NCBI GenBank assembly: GCA_905182185.1
Contig: CAJJAP010000008.1
Location: 1-64,000, forward strand
Length of the DNA stretch: 64,000 nt
From: an uncultured Candidatus Poseidoniales archaeon
Lineage (GTDB): Archaea; Thermoplasmatota; Poseidoniia; Poseidoniales; Poseidoniaceae
Direction of reading: 5' to 3'
The notes beneath the pieces are model-generated. The model saw nothing but the letters and a program-made list of their open reading frames with translations. It searched no databases and had not been told where the DNA came from. The translations under genes and the position numbers were made by a program. Of the stretch, positions 17,091 to 25,962 are shown piece by piece; position 1 is the stretch's first letter, and each line of letters begins with the position of its first letter.

Positions 17091-19091
17091 ATGGTAAGTA
17101 TGGTATTGAGTACTCTCCCTGGTGTTGGAAAACAGTTGGCGCAGAAATTGACCGCCCATTTTGGTTCTGAAGAATTAGCAGTTGCATCTCTCAAAAGCGG
17201 AGATTTAGCACGTATTACCGAGATTGACGGGCTATCTCCAAAACGAGCATTATCATTGGCTAGGGCAGTTGCAGGAGATAACGGTACTTTCCTTGCGACC
17301 AAGGAATCAGTCAGCGTTCACAAACAATTATTATCGAGCATTAGCGCTTTTTCTTCTTGTCAAGCGAGCAGAGATAGAATGCAATTACTGACTCCAGTTG
17401 CAGACCCGAGTGAGCGGCGAAAGAAATCAATTCTTTCTCTTAACTTTGCTTCAAGTCATCCAGAACTGGTTGCGGTTTTTTCTGAATCTTGGAAGTCACT
17501 TGCAATTACCCGTTCTCCAAATAATCGATATGAGCGTGTAGTAGTCTCAAAGAAACCACGTGAACATCTCAAAAAGTGGTGTAGAGTTCTAACTCCAGGC
17601 AATGGGGAGACATGGAAGGATTACACTGTTTTCAAGTCGATTACATGGATTGGAGGAGGCGCACCTGCTGAAACACCAGATGGTTGGCTGGTCCTTGCCA
17701 ATGATCCTGTTGAAGAATTGATTATTCCTGAAAAAACACTTGACTGGTTTCAGCATAACAAGCGAACTTTACAAGTGGTTAGAGAAATCGTCGAATTGAA
17801 AACGATAGATGAGGAATTCCACCCATTCCTTGATGCTCTGTTTAGTTCTGTTGAAGGACTCAGTGAATTGCCGGAATTATTGGATGAGATAGATGATGAA
17901 AGTGATTTAGAAAAAGTCGCTGAAGTCAAAGATTTACTGTGGGGTAAAGTCAAATCGCTCTGCGAAGAAGTCAACTTAGAAGTTGAGAACGCAATGAACG
18001 ATGCCAAAATGGCACTATCAGGTGCAGAATTGTTAGAGGCATTATCCGATAGTACAGCCTTCCAAAGAAAAATACGAGATGCAACGAGCATGGTGATTTC
18101 CGATGCGATGGAAAAAGCAAAAACCACATTGAATGTATTCCTTGAAGGTACAGGTAGCCGATGCCCATTCGATTTGTTCACCGACGATTGGCCTGCAAAA
18201 GTCAACCGTTCAACCATCGACAAAATAGATGGGCAATTAGAATCCAAATTAGTTGTCGATAAAGCACAGCATATCTCTAATTTGGCGGCTAAATTAGGGC
18301 CACTAAAGAGTCATTGCGAATCAGCAATCCGTGAATTGATAGAGTTTGACCAATGGCTTGCAATCGCCAAATGGGCTCTGGAAAACGATTGCACAACCGC
18401 AGAGATTGTTGGACATGGAATCTATGTTGAAGAGGGGCGCCATTTACTATTGGGATGTCCACCAGACCCGGTCACCTATGGTTTAGGTCAAGCCGCCGAT
18501 GAAGCGGATAAACAATCCTTAGCATTGCTAACCGGTGCTAACTCTGGTGGTAAGACCACTCTGTTAGAATTACTCGCCCATGTTAGTATCCTAACTCACA
18601 TGGGATTGCCAGTTCCAGCCAAGAGTGCTAGAGTTGGACTGGTTGAATCTCTTCACATACTGGCCAAGGCTGGTGGAACTCAAAGTGCGGGAGCACTTGA
18701 GCAAACTTTGGTTGAATTAGCAGAAGTGGTTTCAGACCCGTCTGCTAAATTGATTCTCGCTGATGAATTAGAAGCGATAACAGAGCCGGGCGCAGGTGCA
18801 AGAATTATCGCTGGTATGCTATTAGCAGCAGAATCTCAACCTGAAACTACGATGATGCTAGTAACACATTTAGCACCAGCTATAATCAAGGCAAGTGGCC
18901 GTGATGATCTAAGAGTTGATGGAATTGAAGCGAGTGGCTTAGATGAGGATATGGAATTGATTGTTGATAGAACGCCAAAGCGAAATCACTTGGCCCGTTC
19001 TACACCGGAATTAATCGTTAAGCGACTGGTTCAACGCTCGCAAGGAAATGCCCGAGAACTATTCTCGGATATTCTTCAAATGTTCGATTGA
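17091..19091 (+). CDS. MutS-family ATPase with N-terminal helix-hairpin-helix
   Basis: 666 residues. Residues 6-60 form a double helix-hairpin-helix (LPGVGKQLAQKL, EIDGLSPKRALSLARAV), a non-specific DNA-binding module. A helical core resembles the MutS lever/clamp region. The MutS ABC-ATPase follows: Walker A TGANSGGKTTLL (about 482-493), a VPAKSARVGLVE strand, a signature-like GGTQSAGALEQTL, Walker B LILADELEAITEPG (about 554-567) and VTHLA (H-loop). The mismatch-recognition domain I and the Smr nuclease of MutS2 are absent. Such archaeal MutS-like proteins are known as a family, but their substrate (branched DNA, recombination intermediates) is unsettled. It stands alone between the hydrolase and ileS. 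Confidence 0.82.
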   Translation: MVSMVLSTLPGVGKQLAQKLTAHFGSEELAVASLKSGDLARITEIDGLSPKRALSLARAVAGDNGTFLATKESVSVHKQLLSSISAFSSCQASRDRMQLLTPVADPSERRKKSILSLNFASSHPELVAVFSESWKSLAITRSPNNRYERVVVSKKPREHLKKWCRVLTPGNGETWKDYTVFKSITWIGGGAPAETPDGWLVLANDPVEELIIPEKTLDWFQHNKRTLQVVREIVELKTIDEEFHPFLDALFSSVEGLSELPELLDEIDDESDLEKVAEVKDLLWGKVKSLCEEVNLEVENAMNDAKMALSGAELLEALSDSTAFQRKIRDATSMVISDAMEKAKTTLNVFLEGTGSRCPFDLFTDDWPAKVNRSTIDKIDGQLESKLVVDKAQHISNLAAKLGPLKSHCESAIRELIEFDQWLAIAKWALENDCTTAEIVGHGIYVEEGRHLLLGCPPDPVTYGLGQAADEADKQSLALLTGANSGGKTTLLELLAHVSILTHMGLPVPAKSARVGLVESLHILAKAGGTQSAGALEQTLVELAEVVSDPSAKLILADELEAITEPGAGARIIAGMLLAAESQPETTMMLVTHLAPAIIKASGRDDLRVDGIEASGLDEDMELIVDRTPKRNHLARSTPELIVKRLVQRSQGNARELFSDILQMFD

Positions 19092-19161
19092 AAACAGTTG
19101 CCCAATTGTCATTTCGCAATCTGTTAAAAGTTTGTAAATCGCATCGAACATATATCTTGCC

Positions 19162-19188
19162 TAGGGTGAAGTTCAAGTCAAAACCCTA
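19162..19188 (+). promoter_or_regulatory. Inverted repeat in the ileS leader
   Basis: TAGGGT at 19162-19167 and ACCCTA at 19183-19188 form a 6-bp inverted repeat with a 15-base loop, 13 bases before the ileS start codon. A TATA-like CATATATC lies at 19149-19156, so the repeat would fall around or just after the transcription start. It could be an operator or a short mRNA hairpin. Function is inference. Confidence 0.3.
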
Positions 19189-19200
19189 AGTGGCCCAAGT

Positions 19201-22200
19201 ATGGCTCAACCAAACGCTGCTGGTGATTTGGATGCGGTTGCACTCGAAACAGGGCTATTAGAGGCTTGGGGGCATGAAAACGCTTTCCAATCTAGTATTG
19301 ATTCACGTCGCTCAGGAGCACCATTCATTTTCTTGGAAGGGCCGCCTACTGCAAATGGTAAACCTGGTATTCACCATGTAGTTGCTCGTACTTACAAGGA
19401 CTTAGTTTGCCGATGGAAAACAATGGAAGGTTTCCTAGTTGAGCGAAAAGGTGGATGGGATACTCATGGCCTACCAGTTGAGATTGAAGTTCAGAAGAGA
19501 TTGGACCTAATGAGTAATGAACAGATTGAATCTTATGGAATGAAGGAATTTAATCAGGCTTGCCGAGAATCGGTTTGGACCTATGAAGCATCTTGGAGAG
19601 AAATGACCGAACGTATGGGTTACTGGATTGACTTGGATAACCCATATGTAACCTTAGACAATAATTATGTTGAATCTTGCTGGTGGGCATTGAAGCAAAT
19701 GTTCAGCAAGGATTTGCTCTATCGTGGGCACAAGGTTCTACCTTATTGTCCACAAACTGGAACTTCTTATTCCTCTCACGAAGTAGCACAAGGATACAAG
19801 GAAGTAGAAGAGCCTTCAGTTTATGTTAAATTCAAATTAGTTGATCAAGATGTATCAATTCTTGCTTGGACTACCACCCCTTGGACACTTCCAGGAAACG
19901 TTGGACTGGCGGTTGGACCAGAAGTCACCTATGTTCGAGTCAAGATAACCGAAGATGCAGAAAACTGGCAAGGTGCTGGTGGTGCTTCAATCGGTGAAGA
20001 GTTAATCATCGCCAAAGATTTGATGAAAGAAGTATTACGTCATCATGCAGAAGTTTTGGAAGAATTCCCTGGTAGTGAATTAGTTGGTAAAGCATACGAG
20101 CCGCTATTCCCAGATGCAGTGCCTCGTGGTGATTCAGAAACCGCATGGACTATTTTAGAAGCGGATTGGGTAACCACTACCGATGGAACTGGAGTAGTTC
20201 ACACCGCTGTAATGTATGGTGAGGATGACTATAATCTCGGAATGGCTGCAGGTTTGCCGGCTCATCACACTGTGGAAATGAATGGTTCATTCAGCAAAGG
20301 AATCCATCCTCAACTAGATGGCCGATATGTCAAAGATTGTGACGCCACAATCATTGAATTATTATCCGCTGCTGGTGGCTCAAATGGTAAAGGTCCACAA
20401 AGCGGATTACTATATCGCGAGAAAATCTACTCCCACGATTACCCACACTGCTGGAGGACTGACCATCCACTTCTCTACTATGCAATGGATTCATGGTTTG
20501 TCAGAATGACTGCTGTAAAGGAGCGATTAATAGAATTCAACAGTCAAACAGAATGGGCACCCGATTGGGTTGGCGAAGGTCGCTTTGGTGAGTGGATTCG
20601 TAATGTCAAAGATTGGGCTATTTCTCGCGAAAGATACTGGGGAACACCTATCCCTGTATGGAGAAGCGAAGACGGTCAAATGAAATGTGTTGGCTCTATT
20701 GCAGAACTTCAACATGAAGTCGCTCTTGCAGTGGCAGCAGGATTTGAAAACCCTGAATGTCCTGATGATGTAGATCTACACAGACCGATTGTAGATGAAT
20801 TTACTTTCGTGAGTGATGATGGGAAACCAATGAAGAGAGAACCCTTCGTTATGGATTGCTGGTTTGACTCAGGCTGTGCATCTTTTGCTCAATGGCATTA
20901 CCCATTCGCCAAAGATAACAAATTTGAAACTAGTTATCCTATTGATTACATCTGTGAAGGAGTGGACCAAACCCGAGGATGGTTCTACACATTGCTAGCA
21001 GTTTCTACAACTGTTTTCGATTCAATTTCTTACAAACGGTGCCTAAGTTTGGGTCTAATCTTGGATGCTGAAGGCAAGAAAATGTCCAAGTCCAAAGGAA
21101 ATATTGTAGACCCTTGGGACCATTTTAACCGTGAAGGTGCTGATGCTACCCGCTGGTATATGGTGACTGCAGGAGCGCCTTGGAGTCCACTGAAATTCGA
21201 CCCTAATGGTGTTAGAGAAACTTATGCCAAGATGTTCCTAACCCTTTGGAATGTTTACAAGTTCCATGCAGATTATGCAGCACTTGACGGGTTTGACCCT
21301 GAAACTTCCGTAAATGATGTTTCATCAAGGCCAGCATTGGACCGATGGATTCTATCACGAATGTCATCTGTTGCAAGCGAGTATCACAATGATTTCGTAT
21401 CTTGGAATTTCCATAAGGCTTGCCGTGACCTAGAAGATTTCGTTGTCAATGATTTGTCCAATTGGTATGTTAGACGCTCACGCAGAAGATTGTGGGATGA
21501 GGCTGAGAATGATGACAAGGCATCTTGCCAACATACTCTCCACGAGATATTGGTGGTAATTTGCCGCTTAATGGCTCCTATCTCTCCTTTTATGGTCGAC
21601 GTGATTCATCGTAATCTTACTGGACAACCTGTTCATCAAGCCGCTTGGCCATTGGGCGTTCCAGGGAGCCTAGAGGGTGCAACATCGGATGAGTGGGACC
21701 TTGAGGCAGCAGCAGCTACCGCAACAATACCGCCTTTGGATAAGAAATTAGAAGATACTATGATTTTAGTTCGTGAACTTGCTGAAGCAGGAAGAAGAAT
21801 TCGTGTTGAAGCTGGTAGAAGGCAAAGGCTTCCATGTGCACAAGGATGGATAGTCGCCGGGCCAGACCTATCTATTTTCCATGATATCTTGGCCGAGGAA
21901 TTGAATGTAGAAGAAATTGCCATTGAGCAAGATTTGAATCGATTCCAAAAAATCGAACTTGCTCCTAACTTCAGAACCTTAGCACCGAAAGCAAGAGCAG
22001 AGGTTAATGCAGTTTCTAATGAGATAAAGAATGCACAAAATCCTGATGAGATGCTTGCGGCGATCAAAGCCGGTGGAATGCAAATCCTAGGTGTTGATAT
22101 TGATGAAAACGATGTTGAGATTCGTAGAGCAGAAAGAGATGGCTTCGCTGCAGAAACTGTAACTATCGGTCAAGGCGAAGATGCAATCCAAGTCTCATTG

Positions 22201-22485
22201 GTACTGGATATGCAAGACACAGCGTTGCTTTTATCCAAAGGATTAGCAAGAGATATTACTCGCAGAATCCAAGCCAAGCGTAAGGAAATGGATTTTGAAA
22301 TCGAAGCGACTATCGACTTGCAGGTATGGCTGCAAAATGCTCCTGAGATGTTTGAATCAGACCAAACATGGGTTGCTACAGAAACGAGAAGTGCAGCAGC
22401 AGTATTCCATTCTGAGGGCCAAGCCCCAGCAAATGCAGATTCATTCACAGTCGATGGAATCACCGTTCAATTTACAGTAGAGTGA
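19201..22485 (+). CDS. ileS: Isoleucyl-tRNA synthetase
   Basis: Class I synthetase charging tRNA-Ile, 1,094 residues. HIGH-type motif in EGPPTANGKPGIHHVVART (residues 46-64), here GIHH, the form of the eukaryote-like IleRS clade that is often less sensitive to mupirocin. The CP1 editing domain has WTTTPWTLPGN; the catalytic domain has DWAISRERYWGTPIP and the KMSKSKGN loop near 628-635. The anticodon-binding helical domain runs from about 700, and the C-terminal region follows. ATG 19201 has no strong Shine-Dalgarno; a TATA-like element is 45-50 bases upstream. It ends 60 bases before the next gene. Confidence 0.97.
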   Translation: MAQPNAAGDLDAVALETGLLEAWGHENAFQSSIDSRRSGAPFIFLEGPPTANGKPGIHHVVARTYKDLVCRWKTMEGFLVERKGGWDTHGLPVEIEVQKRLDLMSNEQIESYGMKEFNQACRESVWTYEASWREMTERMGYWIDLDNPYVTLDNNYVESCWWALKQMFSKDLLYRGHKVLPYCPQTGTSYSSHEVAQGYKEVEEPSVYVKFKLVDQDVSILAWTTTPWTLPGNVGLAVGPEVTYVRVKITEDAENWQGAGGASIGEELIIAKDLMKEVLRHHAEVLEEFPGSELVGKAYEPLFPDAVPRGDSETAWTILEADWVTTTDGTGVVHTAVMYGEDDYNLGMAAGLPAHHTVEMNGSFSKGIHPQLDGRYVKDCDATIIELLSAAGGSNGKGPQSGLLYREKIYSHDYPHCWRTDHPLLYYAMDSWFVRMTAVKERLIEFNSQTEWAPDWVGEGRFGEWIRNVKDWAISRERYWGTPIPVWRSEDGQMKCVGSIAELQHEVALAVAAGFENPECPDDVDLHRPIVDEFTFVSDDGKPMKREPFVMDCWFDSGCASFAQWHYPFAKDNKFETSYPIDYICEGVDQTRGWFYTLLAVSTTVFDSISYKRCLSLGLILDAEGKKMSKSKGNIVDPWDHFNREGADATRWYMVTAGAPWSPLKFDPNGVRETYAKMFLTLWNVYKFHADYAALDGFDPETSVNDVSSRPALDRWILSRMSSVASEYHNDFVSWNFHKACRDLEDFVVNDLSNWYVRRSRRRLWDEAENDDKASCQHTLHEILVVICRLMAPISPFMVDVIHRNLTGQPVHQAAWPLGVPGSLEGATSDEWDLEAAAATATIPPLDKKLEDTMILVRELAEAGRRIRVEAGRRQRLPCAQGWIVAGPDLSIFHDILAEELNVEEIAIEQDLNRFQKIELAPNFRTLAPKARAEVNAVSNEIKNAQNPDEMLAAIKAGGMQILGVDIDENDVEIRRAERDGFAAETVTIGQGEDAIQVSLVLDMQDTALLLSKGLARDITRRIQAKRKEMDFEIEATIDLQVWLQNAPEMFESDQTWVATETRSAAAVFHSEGQAPANADSFTVDGITVQFTVE

Positions 22486-22545
22486 GTTGGATTTGTTAAA
22501 TCTTTGAAGCGATGCCTTGAAAGAGAGGGTGCGCGAGGTTTTCTT

Positions 22546-23943
22546 ATGCGCCGAGTGCTGCTTTGCTTGTTCATTGCAACTTCCACCTTAATGGCTGGTT
22601 GTTTAGGCAATGGTGAAGGAATTGCCGGCAAAGAAAAGGTGGCACCTATTTTTGATGATTACATCATGATAGATGAAGCAACTCATGGCGATGCTAGAGA
22701 ATTCATTACCATCGATTTACGAACAAATGAAACTACCAACACTACATGGGCAGTTTTCAATAAGGATTACGGTGGCAATTGTTGCGAACATTATATCGCT
22801 ACTACAATCGAAGGTGACATCATGAATATTGGTGGAGAGTATCCTGTTTACACAGAAGACCGTGGCCATGCTTGGGACACCTACATCCCAGGAGTTCTCC
22901 CAGATACTCAGTGCCGAACTTTCGTCCCAACAAATCCAGGCCAAGAGGGACTTGGTGAGGGAAGTATTGTCCAAGCAACAAATGGAGATATTATCTCAAT
23001 GACGTGGTTCCCATATATTGGTGCTGATGGCAAGATTGACAAATTCTATGCACTCTTGTACGATGATAGTGAAGAGGAATGGAAATGGTGTTACAACCGG
23101 TTGACTGAACCGTTCTATGACCGTTCATGGCAAGTCGAAGTAGTAGGTCCAATTTCATCCAGTTTAGGCAGTGGTGATTGGGCCAGTATTATCGTTTCCA
23201 ATTTCTGGCATCAAACTCAAAATGCAGGTGGTCAAATCAGTGTTGACGGATTGAATTATTATCCATTCCAATTCCCAAATAGAGGTGGTGGCGACCCAAC
23301 AATTGAGTTGGATTTGAATTTCACAGAAGCGGGTTTGACAGCCTATTATGATGTCAATAAGCCGCATAAAGAAATGCGTTCTTTCCCATTCCCTTCGGGT
23401 GGATTACTATTCCCGAGTTACTATGATAATGGCAATGCAGCATATATGGATACTACATTATCATGGAATGAACTTGAAGTTCAATTCCCTTCAGAATATT
23501 GCCAAATCGATAGTACTGGTTCGATTCATTGCATGAAGAATACTGGAACCGATTTCACACATTTCATATCATCTGATGGAGCCAATAGTTGGCAAAATTA
23601 CACTTACCAAATGGGTAATGTTTCAACATCGATAGAAGAGTGGGAGTTTCAAGCAAATGGCGAATTAGACCTATTTGTTCTTAACATTCGCTACCAAAGT
23701 AGCGAAGGACCAGATGTTGATATGGTCTATCATGTACGTGGATATTCTGAAGACATGTCACCGGATACTCTGACCTATATTGGAGCAGGAGATTTAGATT
23801 CGACATCCGGTGCAGGAAACGATATTCGCTTTGACTTTGCAAGCCTTGCAATATTGTCTGACGGAGGGGTTGTAGTCGCTTTCCACGACTCAACTGATGT
23901 TGATCCATTATTCGCAGTTGAGTTGGAACTTCCTCAATATTAA
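22546..23943 (+). CDS. Secreted lipoprotein, probable beta-propeller
   Basis: ATG 22546 begins MRRVLLCLFIATSTLMAGCLG, a lipoprotein signal with lipobox LMAGC (Cys19); an upstream TTG at 22504 only adds residues before this signal. The mature part (about 447 residues) is Asn/Asp/aromatic-rich beta structure. It has repeated short blocks around sequences such as EDRGHAWDTY and ISSDGANSWQNY, the latter close to a sialidase Asp-box (SxDxGxxW). A six-bladed BNR/sialidase-like propeller is my best guess, but I do not see the catalytic Arg triad, so enzyme activity is not claimed. It sits between ileS and another large surface protein. Confidence 0.75.
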   Translation: MRRVLLCLFIATSTLMAGCLGNGEGIAGKEKVAPIFDDYIMIDEATHGDAREFITIDLRTNETTNTTWAVFNKDYGGNCCEHYIATTIEGDIMNIGGEYPVYTEDRGHAWDTYIPGVLPDTQCRTFVPTNPGQEGLGEGSIVQATNGDIISMTWFPYIGADGKIDKFYALLYDDSEEEWKWCYNRLTEPFYDRSWQVEVVGPISSSLGSGDWASIIVSNFWHQTQNAGGQISVDGLNYYPFQFPNRGGGDPTIELDLNFTEAGLTAYYDVNKPHKEMRSFPFPSGGLLFPSYYDNGNAAYMDTTLSWNELEVQFPSEYCQIDSTGSIHCMKNTGTDFTHFISSDGANSWQNYTYQMGNVSTSIEEWEFQANGELDLFVLNIRYQSSEGPDVDMVYHVRGYSEDMSPDTLTYIGAGDLDSTSGAGNDIRFDFASLAILSDGGVVVAFHDSTDVDPLFAVELELPQY

Positions 23944-24072
23944 TTTTGTAATAAGTGCTCATTTGCGCTTGTTAATAGCATAAATTTAATTGTCTCAATA
24001 CAATCAATAATCGGCACTATTTGAGATTGAGTAGGGGTATCATTGAAGACCTTTCAATAACAGCGTCAGTCT

Positions 24073-25962
24073 ATGGCGAGAGGAGGCTATGGCCATCGTG
24101 CAATTCTCCTAGTCGTTTTGCTATTGATTGGAGGCCCAGTCCAAATTGGCCTTTCAGCGCAATATGATGGCACAATCGCCCAGCAATCACTGATTGCTGA
24201 GCCTACAATTTTTCCTGCTTCTACTGGCTCGACACAAACCATTTCACTAGATGGCTCAACGGCCAATGATGCCTTTGAAGTGGAGGTTCTGAGCACAGAG
24301 CCACTAATTGATATTAATCTAAATATCTCACCATCGGTACAAGTCACTCAATCTGCAATTATTTGGGATGATGATAGCATATGGTCACATACCGATGCGC
24401 AATTAGATGGTGCCAAGCAATCCGGTGCTGGTTTATCTCTGAAGGGCGTAGATGCGGTATGGGATTTTAATTCAGGTAATAGTGGTTGGACTTTCTCCAA
24501 CAGTTATTCGGCAAGGTCAACCCTTCAATGTGGGACAAACGGTACTGGTGGTGGTTCGATCAGAACTTATGCAGGTTCAACATACGCAACTTCTCCAGTA
24601 GTCAATCTGAATGGATTATCGACAGTTTCTGTCCATGGGTGGGTCCTTCAAGGTAGTTCAGGATGTGGAGAAGAACCTGATTCCAATGAAAACCTCGCGT
24701 TCCAATATAAGACAAGTAGTGGTTCATGGACAACATTCCAAACATACTCCGGTGCAACTTCAGGAGGTACAGTGGTTCAATTGAATCAGAATTTACCAGT
24801 CGCAGCATTACATGCTAATAGCCAGATTAGATCATTTCAGAATTCAGGCTCAGGCACATGTTGCGATTACTGGTTTTTTGATGACGTATTCTTGGACATT
24901 CCTTCATCTGCAACTTGGATCAGCCCCACTATCGGTTGGGCTAGCAATGCATCATTCCCAGTTTCAAAATCTGTGATGGCTCCAATGTATATCGATGCCG
25001 ATGTACCCACAGGAGCAAGACTTAATTGGACCGTATTGGATGACAATGGGCTTGCAATTGCTGGAATGAATGGTTCTGGCACAGTAATTCCTCTACAACT
25101 TATTGATTTTGAAAATATTAACGAAATAAGAATTAAGTTCGATTTTGAAGAATCAAATGCCGGAATTCCGAGAATTTTCGCTCTTTCATTTGATGGAGCG
25201 TACAAGGATACATTACAACCACTTCAAACAGGGATTGTTTGGACCAATAACGGAGCACTCTATACGAGTAATGCAACACAATTCTCAGGTAATGCAAGTG
25301 CTAATATTACCTCTCCTTGGTATAGTGCCGACTTTGCTTCTGAAAGTGTATTGGTGGAAGGTCTGACCACAAATGCACAAGCCCAAATACGATTTGATAG
25401 AGATGATAACTGGACTAATATTTCTTTACCTTACACCTATAATTTGGATGAGACACTCTATGGATTCCAATTACAATTTGCAGCCCTGGCACCTGCCGAT
25501 GGCAATATGAGTAATTTCACTTCGTGGCAAGTTGATGAAATTGAAATTAGGTTTAGTGGTGGCTCTTACCCAGCACAACCTGCGATTGATTTCTCAGATG
25601 ATGGATTGCTTGAATGGGGTGGCAGTGACGCCCGTGTCGGCTCTTGGGGTTGGCAAGACCGTTTCGCTAATGGCGAAACACAAGTAGAACTTATTGCAGG
25701 TCTCTCAGGATATGCTACAACAAAAGCTTGGATTCCAAAGGATGATTTACAATCACTTTCATTTTCAGTATTGGCACAAAGTGGAACATTTAATACAATC
25801 AACATCGTTGTTGGAAGTACTACTGTCACCACCTATGCATCTCCCCGATCGCACCAATGCACAAATACAATTAGATATTTTAGAATTAGATGCCCTCAAA
25901 TTAGAATTAGCAGCATCTACCTCAGCAGTTGCCGCATTAGGAACATTCTTTGTAGAAGTTGA
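24073..25962 (+). CDS. Giant surface protein, N-terminal part (frameshifted near 25847)
   Basis: ATG 24073 starts MARGGYGHRAILLVVLLLIG, a signal peptide ending near GLSAQ. The following 560 residues are beta-rich and Ser/Asn/Thr-rich with no Cys-rich domain except CGTNGTGGG, SGCGEEPD and GTCCDYWFFDD. The latter block looks like a concanavalin/MAM-type jelly-roll with the usual FDDV strand. The frame is sound to about 25847; after that it is out-of-frame noise up to the stop at 25962. CCCC at 25844-25847 read as CCC joins YASP to DRTNAQIQLDILEL in the next entry. Confidence 0.8.
   Translation: MARGGYGHRAILLVVLLLIGGPVQIGLSAQYDGTIAQQSLIAEPTIFPASTGSTQTISLDGSTANDAFEVEVLSTEPLIDINLNISPSVQVTQSAIIWDDDSIWSHTDAQLDGAKQSGAGLSLKGVDAVWDFNSGNSGWTFSNSYSARSTLQCGTNGTGGGSIRTYAGSTYATSPVVNLNGLSTVSVHGWVLQGSSGCGEEPDSNENLAFQYKTSSGSWTTFQTYSGATSGGTVVQLNQNLPVAALHANSQIRSFQNSGSGTCCDYWFFDDVFLDIPSSATWISPTIGWASNASFPVSKSVMAPMYIDADVPTGARLNWTVLDDNGLAIAGMNGSGTVIPLQLIDFENINEIRIKFDFEESNAGIPRIFALSFDGAYKDTLQPLQTGIVWTNNGALYTSNATQFSGNASANITSPWYSADFASESVLVEGLTTNAQAQIRFDRDDNWTNISLPYTYNLDETLYGFQLQFAALAPADGNMSNFTSWQVDEIEIRFSGGSYPAQPAIDFSDDGLLEWGGSDARVGSWGWQDRFANGETQVELIAGLSGYATTKAWIPKDDLQSLSFSVLAQSGTFNTINIVVGSTTVTTYASPRSHQCTNTIRYFRIRCPQIRISSIYLSSCRIRNILCRS

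Noticed and set aside
19149-19200. T-box riboswitch before ileS
   Set aside because: T-boxes are bacterial and much longer; only a 6-bp inverted repeat is present.
21636-22463. Two open frames antisense to the end of ileS
   Set aside because: Ser/Ala-rich shadows of the synthetase with no start signals.
25694-25850. Independent start of a second gene inside the giant surface protein
   Set aside because: Residues before about 25850 in that frame are noise opposite good beta-strand sequence in the first frame; the domain continues across the CCCC run.
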